Shown: piece after piece, positions 30,733-39,914 of the stretch | How the letters are laid out: each line of letters opens with the position of its first letter | Position numbering within the stretch: position 1 is the stretch's first letter | Source of the DNA: CALOBA01 sp942491465 | GTDB lineage: Bacteria > Pseudomonadota > Gammaproteobacteria > Chromatiales > Chromatiaceae | Length of the DNA stretch: 64,000 bases | Assembly: GCA_942491465.1 (NCBI GenBank) | Contig: CALOBA010000077.1 | Span: forward strand, 1-64,000 | Direction: 5' to 3' | Translations under genes and position numbers: made by a program | The notes under the pieces: generated by a model | Database searches by the model: none | Told to the model about the DNA's origin: nothing | The model's input: only the letters and a program-made list of their open reading frames with translations

Positions 30733-33570
30733 TCAATTGCCCCATTCATCATATGGATCGACATCGGCACGTTTGTGTCCAATCGCATCGCTTGGGGGGA
30801 AAAAGTTGAATGTGCCGAGGTAGCTCGGGTCGGTGACAATCTGTCCGGAATTCCTGTTGAAGACGACCTCACGATGGCCATCCTGGGCAATATACTTGTC
30901 ATTGTTGATCGGATCGTGAAACAAGCTTTGGACGAAGTTGAGCCGCCTGTATCCGAGACGCTCAGCCTCTTCCGGCGTTCGCGGTATATTCGTATTGCAG
31001 ATGTCTCGGAACGTACGATGCAGATCCACGTCTGCCATCAGGGCCTCCTTCGCATGGTTCGGATCGGTGAACAGCCGCTGCACCTCCGCCGGGGTCAGGG
31101 TCTTGCCGGTTTGCGCCTGATAAAAATCGATGGCGTCCTGTACCGACATGCCCGTAATCTCCTGAAAGCGCTCGTCGAATTCACTCTCCGGCAGCAGTGC
31201 TGCCGTCGGCTCGGTGAATGGCTTTCTCGGATCGCGCCAACCGTCCATCCCGCCCGCGATTGCCTCTTTCGCAATACACGACAGACAAAATTCCTCCTGC
31301 TCCAGAGCTTCGTTGACGCCGAGTGCAGCGGCACCTGCTGCGGCGAGCGCGGTCTTGGTGCCGTAGTAGCCAAGTGCTACGACAGTAGCAGCAGTGGCGG
31401 CGGCGCCGATCGTGCTGCCTGCGAGCAAGGCGACGCCGCCGCCGACCGCCACTGCAACAGCTGGAGCGATGGCGACGGTAGCCGCGACCACCGCCACCAC
31501 CGCCACCGCTGCGGTCGCAACTTTGGCGATCGATCTCCAGCTCCACAACCCGAGGGGGTCCATGCCGTTGATCGGGTCGTTATCGGCATAGGCATACAGA
31601 TCGAGACCGCCGAGCACACCAAGGGGGTCGGGGCTGATATAACGCCCGAGCTGCGGATCATAGTACCGAAACCGGTTGTAGTGCAGCCCGGTCTCCGGAT
31701 CGTGGTACTGGCCGGGGAGGCGCCAGGGTTGGCGGATGTGCTCATGCAGGATGATGGCGCTGCCCCAGGGGTGGGCGTCGGCGGCCCAGGCGATGCGGCC
31801 TTGGCTGTCGCTGATGCGGCGCGGGCAGCCCAGGTGGTCGTTGTGGCTGTAGTAGAGGGCGCCGTCGATGCGCAGGGCGAACAGGTCGTGGCCGCCGGGG
31901 TGCCAGAGGTAGTCGCGGCGATGGCTGCCGTCGGCGCCCTCTTCCAGCTCGGCGATGAGCTGTTCGCCGGCCCAGAGGAAGTGGGTGGTGGTGCGACCGT
32001 CGGCCTCGGTGACCTGTTTGTGGCTGCGCCGGGCGAAGGCGTCGTAGCCGTAGCGGATGGTCTGATGGCGCGGGGTGCGGACCTCGACGAGCAGGCCGCG
32101 GTCGCTCCAGCGGTAGGTCCAGGTGCCGTCGGGGCCGCGGCACTCGGTGAGGCGTCCGCGCTGGTCGTAGCCGTAGCGGGTGTTGCCGCTGGTCAGGACC
32201 TTGCCGGCGCCGTCGTAGTCGGCGCGGGTGGCGGCGGCCTGGAGGCGGTGGCCGGCGGCGTCGTAGCGGTCGATCGCGCCGCGGCGGCGGGGGTCGGTGG
32301 TGCAGCCCTCGACGAAGGTGGCGGTGAGCCAGCCGCGGGGATCGTAGTCGTGATGGCGCAGCGGGCGGCCCGCCTCTTGCACGCTGGCGAGCCGGTCTTC
32401 GGCATCGTAGTCGTAGTGGGCCTGGTGCACCGGGCGGCCGGTGGCGGTGATGAGCTGGCCGGCGAGCTTGTCGGCGGCGGTGCGGGTCTCGCGGCAGGTG
32501 AGCCCGTTGGGCAGGCGGGTGCCGGTCTGGCGTTGTTCGGGGCTGTGGTGGATGTGAGTCTCGGCGCCGCTCCAGTCGGTGATGCCGATGAGGTCCAGGT
32601 CGGCATCGCGAGCGTAGCCGATGCGCCCGGTAGGGCCGGCGATGCCGATCAGGCTGCCGTTGGCGTCGTATGCATAGCGGATGGTCGCGCTGGCGTTGGT
32701 CTCGCTCAGCAGCCGGCCGTCTGGATCGTACTGAAAGCTGATTGTGCGACCGTCGACGGTGGCGGTGGTGATGTGCCCGTCGGCGTCGTGGGTGTATTCG
32801 ATGGTCTCGCCGTCGCGGTAGGCGATGCGGCTGATGTGCGCGTCTTGGTAGTCGATCCGGGCGAAGGAGCCGTCGGCATCGCCGATGGCGGCGAGCTGGG
32901 CCTGGGTCGGGTCGTTTGCCGATGGCCGCCAGTCATAGGTCTCGCGGCGACCGTCGGGATAGGTGACGGCCTTGGGGCGGTCCCATTGGCCGTAGTCGAA
33001 GCGGGTGACGGCGCCGTTGGCGTCGGTGACGGCGATGAGCCGGCCCTGGGCGTCGTGGTCGAAGCGCTGGCGCCCGCCGGCGCGGTCGGTGTATTCGCCA
33101 AGGTGCTTGTAGTCCGGGTAGCTTAGGGTCTCTTGGCTGCCGTCGGGCCAGCGCACGGCGGTGAGGTTGTCGGCGCTGTCGTAGTCGAACTGCCAGGCGG
33201 GGCCGGGGTTGTCGCCGCTGCGCCGGTTGATGGCGATGGGCCGACCGCGCTCGTCCCAGTCGAGACCCAAGCGGGTGCCGGCGGGGTCGGTGAGGCCGAG
33301 CAGGCGGCCTTGGGGGTCGTTCTCCAGGGTCCAGCGGCGACCGAGTGGGCTGTGGATGGCGCCGATGAAGCCCTGATCATCGGGCGCGTAGAGGGTCTGA
33401 TGGCCGAGGGGGTCGGTGACGCGCACCGTGCCGGCGGCAGGGTCGGCGACGGCGCGGCAGGTGCCGTCGTCGAGCTGCTCGGCAAGACCAATGGCGATAC
33501 GCTCGCGGCGCAGCGATGCGAAGACGGCGGCATCAAGAGGGCGCGGACTGCTGGGGATGCCCGGTTCCAT
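30733..33570 (-). CDS. Rhs-repeat protein with C-terminal toxin domain
   Basis: 945 residues. About 650 residues of YD repeats (G-R-L-x-x-x-x-D-x-x-G pattern, for example YDQRGRLTECRGPDGTWTYR) form the toxin-enclosing shell. The core ends in the conserved RYISPDPLGVLGGLDLYAYA DNDPINGMDPLGLW, after which the variable tip begins. A hydrophobic Ala/Val-rich stretch (about 675-735) follows, then a soluble domain ending REVVFNRNSGQIVTDPSYLG TFNFFPPSDAIGHKRADVDP. This C-terminal domain is not one I can name. PAAR upstream and immunity candidate downstream fit a type VI secretion Rhs effector. There is no own N-terminal PAAR domain. Confidence 0.88.
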   Translation of the reverse strand: MEPGIPSSPRPLDAAVFASLRRERIAIGLAEQLDDGTCRAVADPAAGTVRVTDPLGHQTLYAPDDQGFIGAIHSPLGRRWTLENDPQGRLLGLTDPAGTRLGLDWDERGRPIAINRRSGDNPGPAWQFDYDSADNLTAVRWPDGSQETLSYPDYKHLGEYTDRAGGRQRFDHDAQGRLIAVTDANGAVTRFDYGQWDRPKAVTYPDGRRETYDWRPSANDPTQAQLAAIGDADGSFARIDYQDAHISRIAYRDGETIEYTHDADGHITTATVDGRTISFQYDPDGRLLSETNASATIRYAYDANGSLIGIAGPTGRIGYARDADLDLIGITDWSGAETHIHHSPEQRQTGTRLPNGLTCRETRTAADKLAGQLITATGRPVHQAHYDYDAEDRLASVQEAGRPLRHHDYDPRGWLTATFVEGCTTDPRRRGAIDRYDAAGHRLQAAATRADYDGAGKVLTSGNTRYGYDQRGRLTECRGPDGTWTYRWSDRGLLVEVRTPRHQTIRYGYDAFARRSHKQVTEADGRTTTHFLWAGEQLIAELEEGADGSHRRDYLWHPGGHDLFALRIDGALYYSHNDHLGCPRRISDSQGRIAWAADAHPWGSAIILHEHIRQPWRLPGQYHDPETGLHYNRFRYYDPQLGRYISPDPLGVLGGLDLYAYADNDPINGMDPLGLWSWRSIAKVATAAVAVVAVVAATVAIAPAVAVAVGGGVALLAGSTIGAAATAATVVALGYYGTKTALAAAGAAALGVNEALEQEEFCLSCIAKEAIAGGMDGWRDPRKPFTEPTAALLPESEFDERFQEITGMSVQDAIDFYQAQTGKTLTPAEVQRLFTDPNHAKEALMADVDLHRTFRDICNTNIPRTPEEAERLGYRRLNFVQSLFHDPINNDKYIAQDGHREVVFNRNSGQIVTDPSYLGTFNFFPPSDAIGHKRADVDPYDEWGN

Positions 33571-33582
33571 CGGTCGACCTCC

Positions 33583-33942
33583 TCAGCCCGTGGGGCAGTC
33601 GATGAAGGGGGCACCCTTGGCGGCGGCGGCCTTGAGCGCGCCGGCGCCGGCGGAGTCGCCGATGATGACGGTCGGGCAGCCCATGACGATCTTGCCGCCG
33701 TGGGCGGTCATGTCGCCCATGCGCGCCGCCGGTTGGCCGCAGATGATGACCGTCGGCGAGCCCTGGGCGATGCTGTCCGGCGGGCCGATGCAGGTGGCGG
33801 TGTCGCTGATGCGCGCGGCGGGTTGGCCGCAGACGATGACGGTAGGGGCGCCGGTGGCGACGGGGCCGCCGACGTGGGGTTTGGGGCCGGGGTCGACCAT
33901 CGGGCAGGTATGCATGTCGCCTAGGCGTGCGGCTGGAGGCAT
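33583..33942 (-). CDS. PAAR-domain spike-tip protein
   Basis: 119 residues from ATG 33942: MPPAARLGDMHTCPMVDPGP KPHVGGPVATGAPTVIVCGQ PAARISDTATCIGPPDSIAQ, then repeated PTVIICGQPAARMGDMTAHG. Three GxPTVIIxGxPAAR-x-GD repeats with His/Cys metal ligands make the conical PAAR tip of type VI secretion. It is complete and has no toxin extension. The Rhs gene begins 12 bases downstream, so PAAR and Rhs are one operon. The gap to its right (33943-34138) has no gene. Confidence 0.92.
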   Translation of the reverse strand: MPPAARLGDMHTCPMVDPGPKPHVGGPVATGAPTVIVCGQPAARISDTATCIGPPDSIAQGSPTVIICGQPAARMGDMTAHGGKIVMGCPTVIIGDSAGAGALKAAAAKGAPFIDCPTG

Positions 33943-34147
33943 GGCGGGTCTCCGTGTGCGGGTCCGCTCGGCTTGCGGCACTGCGGTCCGTAAGCCGGAT
34001 GCTATGTGCGGGGATTATAGTCCACTGATGCGCACGCGGGAATATGCCTGCTCGATTCGTGGGTTCTTACTGCTAAGGCGCCAAGATTACCTAGTAGTCG
34101 AACGGGTAAGTTCTGATGGAGATTGATGCAATAATGGAGGGCAGACC

Positions 34148-35499
34148 CTGAGGTATCCCCAGATAAAAACATTATAAGAAAAACGCTTAGGAGCGAGCCC
34201 TAGAGGAGAAATGAACATGCATGGGGTTTGACGGTCCACAACGGGCGACCAAACCTGTGGAGGACCCCCCATGCATGCCCTGACGATTCTACAACGCTGC
34301 GTCGGCCCGGTGCTTACCGGCATCCACCGTCGGCGCTTGGCCGGACTGTTCGAAGCGGTGGCCGCCACGGTGAGCGGCCCGCGGCTGACCTTAACCGAGA
34401 TCGGCCGGCGCTTCGGCGGCGATGCGGCGGTTCGCCACCGCATCAAGCGAGCGGGTCCGCTGGGCAACCACCACCTCCAGCATGAGAGCCGACACATCTA
34501 CGGGGCCTTGGCCCGGATGCTGCTCGCCGGCGTGGACGAGCCGCTGATCGTGATCGACTGGAGCGATCTGAAGAAGGATCAATCCATGCATTTGGCTAGC
34601 GCGCCTCGGTGCCGGTGGGCGGGCGCAGCCTGACGCTGTACGAGGAGGTGCATCCGCAGGGCAGTCTGGGCAATCGGCAGGTGCAGCATCGGTTCCTTCG
34701 CCGCCTCGCGCAGATGATACCGAGGACGGGCGATCCGATCATTGTGGCCGACTCCGGCTTCAAGGTGCCGTTCTATCGCGAGGTCGAGCGTCTGGGCTGG
34801 CGTTGGGTGGGGCGCGTGCGCGGGCGCGACTACGTCAAGCCCAAGCACCGTTGGCGCAGCTGCAAGCGGGTGTTTGCCGAGGCGACCACCACGGCACGGA
34901 TGCTCGGCATTGGCGAATGGGTGCGCAGCAACCCGTTGCGGGCCGTCTTCGTGCTGGTGCGCCAGCCCGACCGAGGGCGTACGGACAAGACCGCCTCGGG
35001 CAAGCGCTCGCGCTCGAAGAAGAGCCGGCAGAGCGCCCGCGAGGCGCGCGAGCCGTGGCTGCTGGTGGCCTCGACACGGCTGGCCGACTGGTCGGCGAAG
35101 CGGCTGGTCAAGGTCTATCGGCAAAGAATGCAGATCGAATTGAGCTTCCGAGACATGAAGAGCCAGCACTTCGGCACCGGCCTCGAATGCAGCGCCTCGC
35201 GCGGTACTGGGCGCTTCGCCGGGCTCATCGCCTCGCTGGCCGCGATCCTGCTCTGGCTGATTGGCACCGCCGCAGAGTGCTGCGGATTGCATGAGCAGCT
35301 ACGCCCCGGCAGCCGCAAGCGCCGCGCCTACTCGCGGGTGTTCCTGGCCCGCCTGCTGCTCACGCTGGAGGACGGCAAGACAGCGATCGCCGTGCTGGCC
35401 GACGTCATCGGGCCACTGGATCAATGGGTCGCGAGTGACCACGACGCACTGCTTGCAGAGTGAAACCGGCGAGGTGGAAATTTTCTGGGGATACCTCAG
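34148..35499 (+). mobile_element. IS10-like (IS4 family) element with 9-bp target duplication
   Basis: 1352 bp. The ends CTGAGGTATCCCCAGA and TCTGGGGATACCTCAG are perfect inverted repeats, resembling IS10 ends. GGGCAGACC is duplicated on both sides (34139-34147 and 35500-35508). It has one transposase gene, broken by a frameshift (34271-35463). The same end sequence frames the 132-bp MITE at 24521-24652 and lies alone inside the attC near 2347. Confidence 0.93.
34271..35463 (+). pseudogene. IS10-like transposase, frameshifted
   Basis: The N-terminal part MHALTILQRCVGPVLTGIHR runs to DEPLIVIDWSDLKKDQSMHL (first catalytic Asp in VIDWSDL). Near 34600 the frame is lost: GCTAG replaces a leucine codon, a net gain of two bases. 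The rest continues in another frame as ASVPVGGRSLTLYEEVHPQG SLGN, IIVADSGFKVPFYREVERLG W (second Asp) and QRMQIELSFRDMKSQHFGTG L with the YREK-like Glu. The IS4-family DDE set is complete, but the protein is split. Confidence 0.85.
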
Positions 35500-35535
35500 G
35501 GGCAGACCACCATTACTTCGCCGAGTCAAACGAAC

Positions 35536-35627
35536 GTCCAACTAGCGCCTCGGGCCGACCGCCCGTTGCCACGCCGTCACTGCGCTCCGGGGCGGCAACG
35601 GGCGGCGGGCCGGGCTGAACGTTAGCC
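35536..35627 (-). repeat. detached integron attC site (- orientation)
   Basis: On the - strand it begins GGCTAACGTTCAGCCCGG or, read the other way, ends CGAGGCGCTAGTTGGAC. Its arms GCCGCCCGTTGCCGCCCC and complement match the sites at 3866-3956 and 4248-4335. It is 26 kb from the array. No cassette is recognisable on its left, where the IS10-like element lies. Confidence 0.75.
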
Positions 35628-35802
35628 GCCACGGCCTTGATCAGCGTTCCGGCCAGGAGGGTGGACGAGCGATAGCGAAGTTCACTGGTCTCTGCGCCGC
35701 CGCTGGTGGACTGCGCTTCGCTTGTCCGCCCTACAAGCCCGCGACGCGCTCGGTGGCCGGAACGACGATCAAGGCCATCAGAGCGAAGTACGGCTTGACC
35801 GA

Positions 35803-36132
35803 ATGAAGGTCTATTGGACGGAATCGGCAGAGGCGCATCTTGACGCGATCTATGGCTACATCGCGCAAGATTCGAAAACCTATGCCCGGCGGACGGTGGA
35901 TCGCATGACGAAGCGATCACAGCAGATCGGGGCATTCCCGCTGTCGGGTCGGCGGGTACCGGAATACGATGTCGATCAGATCCGAGAGGTGTTCTGCGGC
36001 CCTTACCGGCTCATCCACCATATCAAGCCAGACGGCGTCGACATTGTCGCCGTGCTTCAGGGAGCGCAGCACGCGCTCGAGGACGACGACAATCGGATTT
36101 TTTCGTTGCCAAGCTCTGGGTGGGAACCATGA
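35803..36132 (+). CDS. ParE/RelE-superfamily toxin
   Basis: 109 residues: MKVYWTESAEAHLDAIYGYI AQDSKTYARRTVDRMTKRSQ QIGAFPLSGRRVPEYDVDQI REVFCGPYRLIHHIKPDGVD IVAVLQGAQ. This is the complete ParE pattern (W-T-x-x-A-x-x-x-L, FP-x-x-G-R, V-P-E, YR-x-x-Y/H). The antitoxin should lie directly upstream; only its last dozen codons (TTIKAIRAKYGLTE, stop overlapping the toxin ATG) remain, joined to repeat DNA. An intact toxin without a recognisable antitoxin suggests weak activity or a second-site antidote. Confidence 0.85.
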   Translation: MKVYWTESAEAHLDAIYGYIAQDSKTYARRTVDRMTKRSQQIGAFPLSGRRVPEYDVDQIREVFCGPYRLIHHIKPDGVDIVAVLQGAQHALEDDDNRIFSLPSSGWEP

Positions 36133-36661
36133 AACCGGAACATACAAGGGCCGACAAGCCAAGCACATCCGCCATCAGGCTGTGATCATCGCAGCCTGGA
36201 CTGAAGCCCGCCTTCCCCGGAATGCCGACTGAAGTCGGCGCACCCCGGGAACAGCCACGCAACTTGGGCGCTGGTGTCCCGGACCGGGACCTCCTCAACC
36301 GGCGCGAGCCCGAGCCCGACTTCGCGTTTGATGAGCACGCCTCCTGGTACCTGCCGTCTCTCCCGCGGGAAACGGTGCAGCCCCCCTCGTCCCCCGGCGG
36401 CACGCTGCGCCGCAGATGTACCTCCCAGCACCCCGGAACGGGCATGCCTGCACCGCCCCCAACCTCGGTCGGCCCCGCTGTTGGGCGTCGACCACAGATC
36501 CCACCCCCGGCCAATCTCCTACCTCGGGCCAACCGGTACGCTGAGGATGGTTTGCATGTCCTATCCGTAGGCGCGATCGCCACGGAGCGGCTCAGGGATC
36601 GAGACCATCCAAGTCCGTTTTGGGTTCCTCCGGGCATCCTTGGCGGTTCCGCCTGCCCTTT
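36133..36661. other. non-coding stretch between toxin gene and IS4 element
   Basis: No convincing gene on either strand. It contains a GACTGAAGCCCGCCTTCC and AATGCCGACTGAAGTCGGCG style repeat near 36200-36245 and degraded GC-rich DNA. Confidence 0.5.
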
Positions 36662-39067
36662 CCCTGTCTATTGCCCACACTGGACACAACCCCTAGGGTC
36701 CGGCCGGGATCGACGGATGAAAGATCGCAAACGTATCGGTGATGTCGGACAGTCGCGCGAGGCCGCGCCAGAGAGCGGTGGCACCGGGTTGGCCATCGCA
36801 CTTGCGCCCGAGGAAGCCGCCGAGCTTGGCCACCATGTGCATGGCCTCGCCGAGGGTTGGCGGTGTGTCAGGCGGGCTGGGTGAGCGGTGGTGATGGCAA
36901 TGCAGGGCCTGCCACTGGGCCTGCTCGAAGAACACCGAGCAGGGCACATCCGGGGTCTCGCGCCCGAGCTTGCTCAGCCACATCACGCGCCAGGCGACCA
37001 CCAGATCGATGGCGAGGCAGGCTTGCAGGGCCTCGGCGCTCCCCAGGCGGCGGTCCTCAATGCGGCAGCCGCTTTTGAGCGTGCGATGAAACACCTCAAT
37101 GTTCCAGCGCACGGCATACCAGCGCAGGCGCTCCAGGGCGTCTTCCAGGCTGACGGTTGCCACGGTGGTCAGCAGCAACCATTCGACCGCCTCAGCGCCG
37201 GCCGGTGGCCTGGGCTCGATGGCGTGCACCGCCCACAATGCCAGTGCGCGAGCGCCCTTGAGGCGCTTGGGCGGGTGCAGTTGGATGGCTGCGCAGCGGA
37301 TCTCCAGTTCTGCGACGCGCGCCTTGCGTCCGCCGCGCCCAGGGATGGCCAAGTCGCAGTGGCCGAGCAGCGGGCGCGTCGGCAAATAGTTCCACAGCGG
37401 CGTCTGCGCGTTGTCGTGGTCGTCGACTTGGCGCTGTGTGGCGCGGTTGGCACGCACCAGCAGGTCCGGGCCATCAGGGTCTTGCGTCGCCTCCTGAAAC
37501 ACCTCGTAGATGTCCGCCTCGCGGTCGGCGACGCTGACCAAGCGGGTATCGGAGCACAGGCGCTGCACCGCAGCGGTGCGCCGGAAGCTGTCCAGCCAGC
37601 GCCGGCTCTCCTTGTCTTCGATCGGGCGCTGCTTGCGCTGCGCGGCCTGATCCGGCTGTTGCCCGTCGCGCGCCCAGACTTGGATGTCGATCAAGCCCAG
37701 CGGCACGCCCTCGGGTGTGAGCGCCAGCGTGTCGTGCAGCTTCAGCCCTTGTGCACCGTCGGCACGGGTGTTGATCGGCCCCAAGTCGCGGGTGGCCGCA
37801 TGGGCGTCGTAGTTCAGGCTGGTGGTGTCCTGCGCCGTCAGCACCACCGGCTGCTCGGCGATGCGCGCGGCGGTGGCCTCGTAGTGGGGATGGAGCAGGG
37901 TGTTCAGGTCCACTTGCGGATTGTTGAAGAAGCGATAGGCGGCCTTGGTTTCGCTGGCATTGCCCTGCAGCGCCACCGGGATCGGCGCGGTGGGCTGGGC
38001 GGCAAACGCCGCCGCCAGGCCGAGCAGGCGCGGGCGCAGGCGTGCATCGGGGAAATCCACCCGCCCGAACTCCTGTTCGGCCCAGCCGGAATCGCCGCCG
38101 GCGTCCACGCTCGCATCGAGCGCCGCCGGCGGCGGCAAACGCAGCACCGGTGCCGGGCGTCGGCACAGCAGTGTGCGCCACTCCGACTGCAACGGCAACA
38201 CGTAGACGGCTTTCACACCCAGTGCCGCACGGTTGTGACGATCTTGGCGTCCCCGCCCGCTGGTCACGCCCAGACGCTGCCAGTTGGCGGCTTTGTAAAC
38301 GGTGCCGGCAAAGCGACGCTCGTCGACGAAGGTCTCCAGCAACACCGGCGCCTCACCATAGCGCCGCGACCAGTCGAGCGGCAATCGCCGCGCGGCCAGC
38401 GCCAGCACATGCGAGCCCAGATTCGCTACCTCAATGCTCGGCAGAATCAGAAAGCGGCTGTTGGCCACGACCCGCCCAAGCTGGGCACGGCGCGCATGCG
38501 CGCACCAGCCGATCCACTCGTCGCGCGCCGCCAACTGCCAGGCCGCGGCGCTGAAGCCCAGCGCGCCGAGCCAGCCGACCACCGGCGAGCGGATCAGGTA
38601 GCGCTGCTGCGCACCGCACAATGGACCATCGCCCTGCGGATGATGGCTCGCGAGCATGCGCCGCCACAGCGCGGACAGCTCCGCATCGTCCACCGCCACC
38701 AACTCGACACCACCGAGCGCCTCCAGCGAGCCGCTGAACACCGGCCCCGCGAACGCTTCCGGCGACACCGCCTCACGCGCTTGCGGTGCCGGGCAGCGCG
38801 CAGCAGGCAGGCTGATCACCCCGCGGCGCTCCAACTCCACCAATGCCTTGCGGCTGCTCACCTCCTTCGGCTTGCCGGCGGCATCGTGCCAACCCAACCA
38901 ACCACACACCCGACGCGACAGCGCGCTGCGGCTCAGCCCGTCCTCCGCCGACACGACGGTGCGGATCCGCTCAAGGATCTCGGTGGTGAAGGTCTGCCCG
39001 TAGAGCCGCATGGGGCGCTACAGTATCGGCATTCAAGGATTGTGTCCAGTGTGTCTAATAGACAGGG
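36662..39067 (-). mobile_element. IS4-family element with DruA-like transposase extension, intact copy
   Basis: About 2.4 kb. The ends CCCTGTCTATTGCCCACAC and GTGTCTAATAGACAGGG, with TGGACACAA next to them, are imperfect inverted repeats. It encodes one 772-residue transposase. No target duplication is visible: the flanks CTGCCCTTT and CCGAGCGGG differ, so recombination between copies may have exchanged flanks. The right end truncates the protein fragment at 39055-39890. A 3' fragment of a second copy lies inverted at 24687-25597. Confidence 0.88.
36693..39011 (-). CDS. IS4-family transposase with N-terminal DUF4338 (DruA-like) domain
   Basis: 772 residues. Residues 1-about 285 (MRLYGQTFTTEILERIRTVV, SALSRRVCGWLGWHDAAGKP KE, NSRFLILPSIEVANLGSHVL ALAARRL, LLETFVDERRFAGTVYKAAN W) match DUF4338, the family of the Druantia protein DruA. 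A Tn5-like DNA-binding region follows (QEFGRVDFPDARLRPRLLGL), with ASETKAAYRFFNNPQVD. The DDE core has VVLTAQDTTSLNYDAH (first Asp), VSVADREADIYEVF (second Asp) and the YREK-like RWNIEVFHRTLKSGCRIEDR with Glu. The frame is intact. Confidence 0.92.
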   Translation of the reverse strand: MRLYGQTFTTEILERIRTVVSAEDGLSRSALSRRVCGWLGWHDAAGKPKEVSSRKALVELERRGVISLPAARCPAPQAREAVSPEAFAGPVFSGSLEALGGVELVAVDDAELSALWRRMLASHHPQGDGPLCGAQQRYLIRSPVVGWLGALGFSAAAWQLAARDEWIGWCAHARRAQLGRVVANSRFLILPSIEVANLGSHVLALAARRLPLDWSRRYGEAPVLLETFVDERRFAGTVYKAANWQRLGVTSGRGRQDRHNRAALGVKAVYVLPLQSEWRTLLCRRPAPVLRLPPPAALDASVDAGGDSGWAEQEFGRVDFPDARLRPRLLGLAAAFAAQPTAPIPVALQGNASETKAAYRFFNNPQVDLNTLLHPHYEATAARIAEQPVVLTAQDTTSLNYDAHAATRDLGPINTRADGAQGLKLHDTLALTPEGVPLGLIDIQVWARDGQQPDQAAQRKQRPIEDKESRRWLDSFRRTAAVQRLCSDTRLVSVADREADIYEVFQEATQDPDGPDLLVRANRATQRQVDDHDNAQTPLWNYLPTRPLLGHCDLAIPGRGGRKARVAELEIRCAAIQLHPPKRLKGARALALWAVHAIEPRPPAGAEAVEWLLLTTVATVSLEDALERLRWYAVRWNIEVFHRTLKSGCRIEDRRLGSAEALQACLAIDLVVAWRVMWLSKLGRETPDVPCSVFFEQAQWQALHCHHHRSPSPPDTPPTLGEAMHMVAKLGGFLGRKCDGQPGATALWRGLARLSDITDTFAIFHPSIPAGP

Positions 39068-39890
39068 CCGAGCGGGGTGTTGATTGGCAGCAGGGCCCGA
39101 ATCGCGAGCCCCAAGGCTTGGGTGTCGCCGCGGTTGTTGGCGATGCTCAGGCGCTGCCCGCCGCCGGCAAGCCAGCCGCCGTCGAGCACGGCGTAGCGGG
39201 TGGGGCCGTTGCCGGTGGTCAGGCTCAGCACGGTGGCGCCGGCCAGGGCCAGTGTGGTGGTGCTGGCGCTGCCGGGGGCGTAGTGGCTCAAGCCCAACAG
39301 CCAGCCGTACGGATCGGCCGGCAGGTAGAGATCATAGCCATCGCCGGCCGGGCTGGCGATGCCGCCGAGGGCCGGGTCGAGCTGGCCGACGGCAAGGCCC
39401 GGAGCGAGCAGGCCCAGGTCGTCGATGCCCCAGGTCCAGCCGTCGCGTAGCTGCCGCACCTCGACGCGGTTTTCGCCGTCACGCTGCAACGCCGCCGGCA
39501 GCCACCACTGGCCTGGGCGACCGAGCAACTGATCGCCGGTCTTCGCCGGATGGCCAAGCAGGGCGCCGTTCAAGTAGATGCCCAGCTCGTCGTCGACGTT
39601 GACATCGAAGGCGCGCAGATGCAGCAGCCGGTCGCTGCCGTCGGACTGGAAGCTGAAGACAACCCGCGTCGGGTGCGAGTCGCTGCCGTAGCCGCTGCCG
39701 TAGCCGGTGCTGTCGAAGCCGTCGGTGGGCAGCGGCAAGCAGGGGTCGACATCCGGCGTCAGCGGATTCGGGTCGATGCCGTCGGCAAGGCCGTCGCCAT
39801 CGGTGTCGGGGTTGTCCGGGTCCGTGCCGACGACATGGGTCTCGGCGGCATCGCTGAGGCCGTCGGCGGCGCACGGAAAGGAGATCCTGA
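39055..39890 (-). pseudogene. fragment of a thrombospondin type-3-repeat protein
   Basis: The frame contains DGLSDAAETHVVGTDPDNPD TDGDGLADGIDPNPLTPDVD, typical calcium-binding type-3 repeats, then a beta-rich region (DELGIYLNGALLGHPAKTGD and VEVRQLRDGWTWGIDDLGLL). There is no start: upstream the frame fuses with the antisense-free end of the STAND gene region. The 3' end is cut by the IS4-type element, whose terminal bases supply the stop. It is probably the remnant of a large secreted protein. Confidence 0.55.
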
Positions 39891-39914
39891 GGCCAAATCT
39901 CAGTTGCAACCCCT

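Noticed and set aside
30667..33126. 819-codon frame antisense to the Rhs gene
   Set aside because: A shadow of the YD repeats on the other strand.
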